A stretch of 64,000 nt of DNA from DATBVX01 sp963724625 (GTDB taxonomy: Bacteria; Pseudomonadota; Gammaproteobacteria; Steroidobacterales; Steroidobacteraceae): contig CAVRVO010000003.1 of NCBI GenBank assembly GCA_963724625.1, forward strand, positions 434,001 through 498,000, given 5' to 3'. Under the pieces are notes generated by a model. It saw only the letters and a program-made list of their open reading frames with translations, searched no databases and was not told where the DNA came from. Numbering within the stretch: the stretch's first letter is position 1; each line of letters starts with the position of its first letter. The translations under genes were made by a program, and so were the position numbers. Below, in pieces: positions 61,978 through 64,000 of the stretch.

Positions 61978-62553
61978 CTAGAAGGTGAAGCGAGCAAACA
62001 GGCCATACGAGGTAGCGTCGTCGGAGTAACCGAGCCGCGCCCCGAGCGAGAACATGTCGGTGAAGTCGTACAGACCACGAAGCGCCAGCCCCGTGTCGCT
62101 ACCGTCCCCGACATCGACGTACTCGACCGCGCCGGTGAGATCCAGCCGTTCGAGCATGCGTCCACGCACACCCGCCGACAGCATGTAGCCATTCTCGTCG
62201 GCGCTAGCGTTGCCGATCGGCGTGTTCACATCGACAGTCTGGTCGACATAGGCGAGCTTGCCGACGAAGTCGATGTTGTCCGCCATCGCAAAGTGGCCGC
62301 CGAATCCGACCATGACCTGATCGAGGTCAGCGCTCGCACCCGCCTCATCGAACTTCGAGGTGGAATACTCCGCGAAGCCCAGCCAGCTGGTGCCGAAGGC
62401 GAGCGACCCGCCGAGGAAGTAGCTGTCGCCTGCGTCGATGCTGTCGAGATCGACGCGACCGATGCCGCCTTCCGCATACGAGTAGCGCAGATCGTCTGCA
62501 TGCGCACCGGCGATGCCCGCCAGCGCGACTACACTCCAGATAAACTTTCGCAC
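61978..62553 (-). CDS. Small outer-membrane beta-barrel protein
   Basis: 191 residues. Sec signal peptide MRKFIWSVVALAGIAGAHA, then alternating strands of about ten residues (YSYAEGGIGRVDLDS, SLAFGTSWLGFAEYSTSKFD, MVGFGGHFAMADNIDFVGKL, MLSAGVRGRMLERLDLTGAV, GLALRGLYDFTDMFSLGARL) ending in Phe (LFARFTF), the signature for BAM-dependent insertion. Probably eight strands. No closer family assignment. GTG 62553 with AAGGAGG just upstream is the start. Divergent from aspS. Confidence 0.8.
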   Translation of the reverse strand: MRKFIWSVVALAGIAGAHADDLRYSYAEGGIGRVDLDSIDAGDSYFLGGSLAFGTSWLGFAEYSTSKFDEAGASADLDQVMVGFGGHFAMADNIDFVGKLAYVDQTVDVNTPIGNASADENGYMLSAGVRGRMLERLDLTGAVEYVDVGDGSDTGLALRGLYDFTDMFSLGARLGYSDDATSYGLFARFTF

Positions 62554-62687
62554 AAGTCCTCCTTGGTTAAGTCCAATTGCGAAACACAGCACGTGGCATC
62601 ATGCCCACATGCGTTCCAACAGCAAGAAATGCGGCCGAGACTGTGGACCGAATCACATGAATAGCGGCGTGGTAGAAATGCGACGGT

Positions 62688-62717
62688 TTGGGCGCCGGAG
62701 CCGTCTTTTGTTAACAT
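62688..62717 (+). promoter_or_regulatory. Probable aspS promoter
   Basis: TTGGGC (62688-62693), an 18-base spacer and TAACAT (62712-62717) preceded by TGT (extended -10). It lies 22 bases before the aspS ATG. Confidence 0.5.
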
Positions 62718-62739
62718 TCGCGCCCTTTTCGGGTGAGCT

Positions 62740-64000
62740 ATGCGCAGCCATTACTGCGGTCAAGTCAACGAGCAACTGATCGGCCAGGAAGTCAGCGTCG
62801 CGGGCTGGGTCCATCGGCGCCGCGACCACGGCGGCGTGATCTTCGTCGACCTGCGCGACCGCGAAGGGCTGCTGCAGATCGTTTTCGATCCAGACGCCAA
62901 ACAAGTCTTCGCCGAGGCGGAGCGCCTGCGTAGCGAGTTCGTCGTGCACGTTCGCGGGCTGGTGCGTGCGCGTCCGGGCGGTACGGCGAACGCCAACCTC
63001 GCCTCTGGACAGGTGGAAGTGATCGCCCGCGAGCTCGAGCTCCTCAATCGGTCCGAGCCGTTGCCGTTTCAGCTCGACGAGACTGTAAACGAGGAGATCC
63101 GCCTCAAGTACCGCTACCTCGACCTGCGACGCGAAGTGATGACGCAGCGTTTGCGACTGCGTCATGCGATCACGCGTGCGATGCGCAGCTTTCTCGATGA
63201 GCACGGATTCGTCGATCTCGAGACGCCGATGCTGACCAAGGCGACGCCGGAAGGCGCGCGTGACTACCTCGTGCCGAGCCGCACGCATCCGGGCAAGTTC
63301 TTCGCCTTGCCGCAATCCCCCCAGATCTTCAAGCAGCTGCTGATGATGTCGGGCTTCGATCGCTACTACCAGATCGTGCGGTGCTTTCGCGACGAGGACC
63401 TGCGCGCCGATCGCCAGCCGGAGTTCACGCAGCTCGACGTCGAGACCTCGTTCCTGAAGCAGGACGAAATCATGGCGCTGATGGAAGCGCTGATGCTGCA
63501 TCTCTTCAAGACGGTGATGGGCGTGACGATTCCCGGTCCGCTGCCGCGTCTTTCATATCCCGAGGCGATGCGTCGGTTCGGTTCCGATAAGCCTGACCTG
63601 CGCAACCCGCTCGAGCTGGTCGACGTGGGCGATCTCGTGAGGGACAGCGAGTTCAAAGTGTTCGCCGGTCCCGCTGCGGATCCGAAAGGACGTGTCGCGG
63701 CGCTCCGCGCCCCCGGCGGCGGCAAGCTGTCGCGCAAGGAGATCGACGACTACACCGCTTTCGTGGCGCGCTATGGCGCGAAGGGCCTTGCCTACATCAA
63801 GGTGAACGACCACTCGAAGGGTCGCGAGGGCCTGCAGTCGCCGATTCTAAAATTCCTGAGCGATGCAGCGGTCAAGGGCATCCTGGAACGCACGCGCGCG
63901 CAAACCGGCGATCTCATTTTCTTCGGCTCCGACACGGCCAAGGTCGTGAACGACTCGCTCGGCGCATTGCGACTCAAGGTTGGCCAGGACCTCGGGTTGG
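62740..64000 (+). CDS. aspS: AspS, aspartyl-tRNA synthetase (partial, runs off the right edge; non-discriminating type)
   Basis: The first 420 codons are present. Class II synthetase of the bacterial type: anticodon OB domain (SVAGWVHRRRDHGGVIFVDL), motif 1 DEHGFVDLETPMLTKATPEG, SRTHPGKFFALPQSPQIFKQ, motif 2 FDRYYQIVRCFRDEDLRADR and PEFTQLDVETSF, then the start of the GAD insertion domain. His30 in RRRDHGG and the Gly of RARPGG (80-81) match the residues seen in non-discriminating enzymes such as P. aeruginosa AspRS (E. coli has Leu at the first). Such enzymes charge both tRNA-Asp and tRNA-Asn. Confidence 0.97.
   Translation, partial: MRSHYCGQVNEQLIGQEVSVAGWVHRRRDHGGVIFVDLRDREGLLQIVFDPDAKQVFAEAERLRSEFVVHVRGLVRARPGGTANANLASGQVEVIARELELLNRSEPLPFQLDETVNEEIRLKYRYLDLRREVMTQRLRLRHAITRAMRSFLDEHGFVDLETPMLTKATPEGARDYLVPSRTHPGKFFALPQSPQIFKQLLMMSGFDRYYQIVRCFRDEDLRADRQPEFTQLDVETSFLKQDEIMALMEALMLHLFKTVMGVTIPGPLPRLSYPEAMRRFGSDKPDLRNPLELVDVGDLVRDSEFKVFAGPAADPKGRVAALRAPGGGKLSRKEIDDYTAFVARYGAKGLAYIKVNDHSKGREGLQSPILKFLSDAAVKGILERTRAQTGDLIFFGSDTAKVVNDSLGALRLKVGQDLGL

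Overview
The window is a gene-dense, GC-rich stretch of a gammaproteobacterial chromosome. The gene orders kdsD-kdsC-lptC-lptA, ibaG-murA, petABC-sspAB, lpoA-yraN next to rsmI, a full mraZ-to-lpxC division and cell wall (dcw) cluster, secA-mutT, coaE-zapD-yacG beside pilBCD, sucCD and bamD/rluD/pgeF/clpB all fit that class. The pairing of a secreted dipeptidyl peptidase with a lipoprotein prolyl oligopeptidase, a DciA-type helicase loader and a non-discriminating-type AspRS suggest a lineage near Xanthomonadales, Nevskiales or Steroidobacterales. That placement is an inference and no marker here settles it. Almost every gene is housekeeping; I see no transposon, prophage, tRNA or CRISPR array.

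Layout: 1-2400 (minus) lipopolysaccharide export and KDO synthesis; 2548-4098 ibaG-murA; 4102-5241 a DegS-like protease; 5432-9127 the cytochrome bc1 operon petABC and sspAB; 9170-11433 yraN-lpoA (minus), divergent from rsmI; 12465-12828 RNase P RNA, followed by a degenerate tandem repeat; 13214-32101 the dcw cluster (mraZ, rsmH, ftsL, ftsI, murE, murF, mraY, murD, ftsW, murG, murC, murB-ddl, ftsQ, ftsA, ftsZ, lpxC), mostly joined by 4-base ATGA/GTGA overlaps and preceded by a clear sigma-70 promoter and a triple MraZ box; 32140-37115 dciA, an M23 protein under a predicted c-di-GMP-I riboswitch, secA with a highly structured leader, and mutT; 37072-41595 two divergent serine peptidases; 41603-51464 (minus) yacG-zapD-coaE and the type IV pilus genes pilDCBA-RS, with a near-perfect sigma-54 promoter on pilA; 51563-55359 sucCD and nadE; 55392-61922 bamD, rluD, pgeF, a ZIP transporter, clpB and an FmdB-family protein; 61978-62553 an outer-membrane barrel; 62740-end aspS (partial).

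Most notable observations: (i) the c-di-GMP-I (GEMM) riboswitch in front of a LytM protein that lacks one catalytic His; (ii) repeated, covarying hairpins plus a terminator-like hairpin in the secA leader; (iii) a 3.3-copy repeat of about 72 bp between rnpB and mraZ; (iv) a continuous MurB-Ddl reading frame; (v) single-base frameshifts in the essential genes murG and nadE. All three coding anomalies (iv and v) are repaired by removing one G from a short G run, so sequence error is the simplest explanation for them; (vi) a histone-like basic tail on SucD.
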